In this document: piece after piece, positions 63,416 to 64,000 of the stretch
Numbering within the stretch: position 1 is the first letter of the stretch
How the letters are laid out: each line of letters begins with the position of its first letter
Source: Epithemia pelagica
Lineage: Eukaryota > Bacillariophyta > Bacillariophyceae > Surirellales > Surirellaceae
DNA: 64,000 bases
Assembly: GCA_946965045.2 (NCBI GenBank)
Contig: OX337238.1
Span: 1,488,001 to 1,552,000, forward strand
Direction of reading: 5' to 3'
Translations under genes and position numbers: made by a program
Notes under the pieces: generated by a model
Told to the model about the DNA's origin: nothing
What the model saw: the letters and a program-made list of their open reading frames with translations, nothing else
The model's database searches: none

Positions 63416-64000
63416 CTTTCCTCCTCGCTGTCCCTGTCCCTTTCACCCCACTCTTGATCTCTATGGAGACCACCTCTTTTCTTGTACTCGGCAAAACAAA
63501 ATCAAAATGTCTAACAAACTCCGTGACGCTCTTTTCTCCCTCCTTCAGGAAATTGCTCCCCAAGCACACGTCGTCCGTACCCTGGCCAATATCCACATTG
63601 AACCTCCTGACCTCCTTCCCCAGCACCCACGCTCTGTTCGCCAGGCCGACATTGGCGTCGCCCCACCCCTCTCGAGACCCACCAATATCTTGCCATCTAT
63701 GTCACCGTCCCCCCTCCCCCACCTCACGTCGCCGTTGCCTTCGACCCCGCCGCAGCAGACGACACCCATCTCCCGTGTTTGCATGGTCGATCGTTCCAAA
63801 ATATTGCACAGGTTGCCTCTCAGATCCACCACACTTCCGCACCGCAGAAATTTACCCACGACCTTCTCACAACCGACCTCCTCAACCACACCGGCATCTT
63901 TCTTCTTCCGTTTACTGTCGACCATCTCGGTGGTCTGGGAAATTTTGCCCATCGGCTTCTCTTCGACCCCGACCCACTCCTCACCTCTTTCTCTCCAAAC

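Larger units (their letters stand above)
60631..64000 (+). pseudogene. Reverse-transcriptase retroelement, frame-broken and internally duplicated
   Basis: Strongly C-rich on the plus strand, unlike the flanking genes. In successive frames it keeps the layout of an algal retroelement reverse transcriptase: PIGIGTAIRRAAATL; motif A as LLDLRNMFNATSR across a 25-bp duplication at 61804-61853 that shifts the frame; motif B as GFSQGCPLSPFFS; then FTKLGKPLGIHLNHTK. The usual YxDD catalytic box is not visible between motif B and LGKPLGI. Downstream the C-terminal part reads FRRQFIRDKIDHLAARLA and, at about 63670-64000, an open frame (YLAIYVTVPPPPPHVAV, then FTVDHLGGLGNFAHRLL) that runs off the window. 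Several frame changes separate these parts. No long terminal repeats were seen, so a non-LTR type is more likely. The element continues past the right edge. Confidence 0.65.

Overview
The window is nuclear DNA of a eukaryote with short spliceosomal introns (76-112 bp, GT-AG and one probable GC-AG). It is most likely a diatom or close stramenopile relative. Supporting signs are an EF-hand protein whose signal peptide ends in a Phe-containing plastid-import-like junction, helicase-associated repeats, and a rich set of DNA transposons. The species cannot be named from sequence alone. No rRNA, tRNA or CRISPR array was recognised.

Layout. Positions 1-35074 are mostly host genes. In order they are: the N-terminal part of a COG3899-type AAA ATPase (runs off the left edge); an RNF216/TRIAD3-like RBR ubiquitin ligase; two tandem ESCRT-III Snf7/CHMP4 paralogues with a small inverted-repeat transposon (MITE) between them; an organelle protein with an internal duplication; a low-complexity leucine-rich-repeat protein; a small flavodoxin; an RRM protein; a putative thylakoid-lumen protein; a trypsin-fold protein that seems to lack its nucleophile; a COX20-like assembly factor; a large secreted Cys-modular protein; and a three-exon kinesin-related gene of about 2485 residues. 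The kinesin has degenerate nucleotide-binding motifs and C-terminal helicase-associated repeats.

Positions 35568-48700 are a decay zone. A second AAA ATPase gene is broken by a frameshift, two in-frame stops and a transposon cluster of about 4.2 kb. The cluster holds a MITE fragment, a Merlin/IS1595-type transposase with an intron and a possible -1 frameshift site, and two unknown ORFs. Beyond it lie a decayed nuclease/kinase-like pseudogene and about 3.8 kb with no recognisable gene.

Positions 48723-57668 form one hAT-type DNA transposon of 8946 bp, with CAGGG ends and a perfect 8-bp target duplication. It carries its own transposase gene and, convergent to it, an intact 622-codon gene with an HhH-GPD (endonuclease III/DNA-glycosylase) domain. 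The transposase gene has been broken by a nested mariner element, a 361-bp hairpin insert and a 287-bp tandem duplication. The glycosylase cargo is the most unusual system in the window. It may act in repair at excision sites or in removal of modified bases that silence the element; both ideas are inference.

Positions 58410-60403 return to host genes: a TPR-like protein and a probable plastid EF-hand membrane protein. From 60631 to the right edge there is a C-rich, frame-broken reverse-transcriptase retroelement with several internal tandem duplications.
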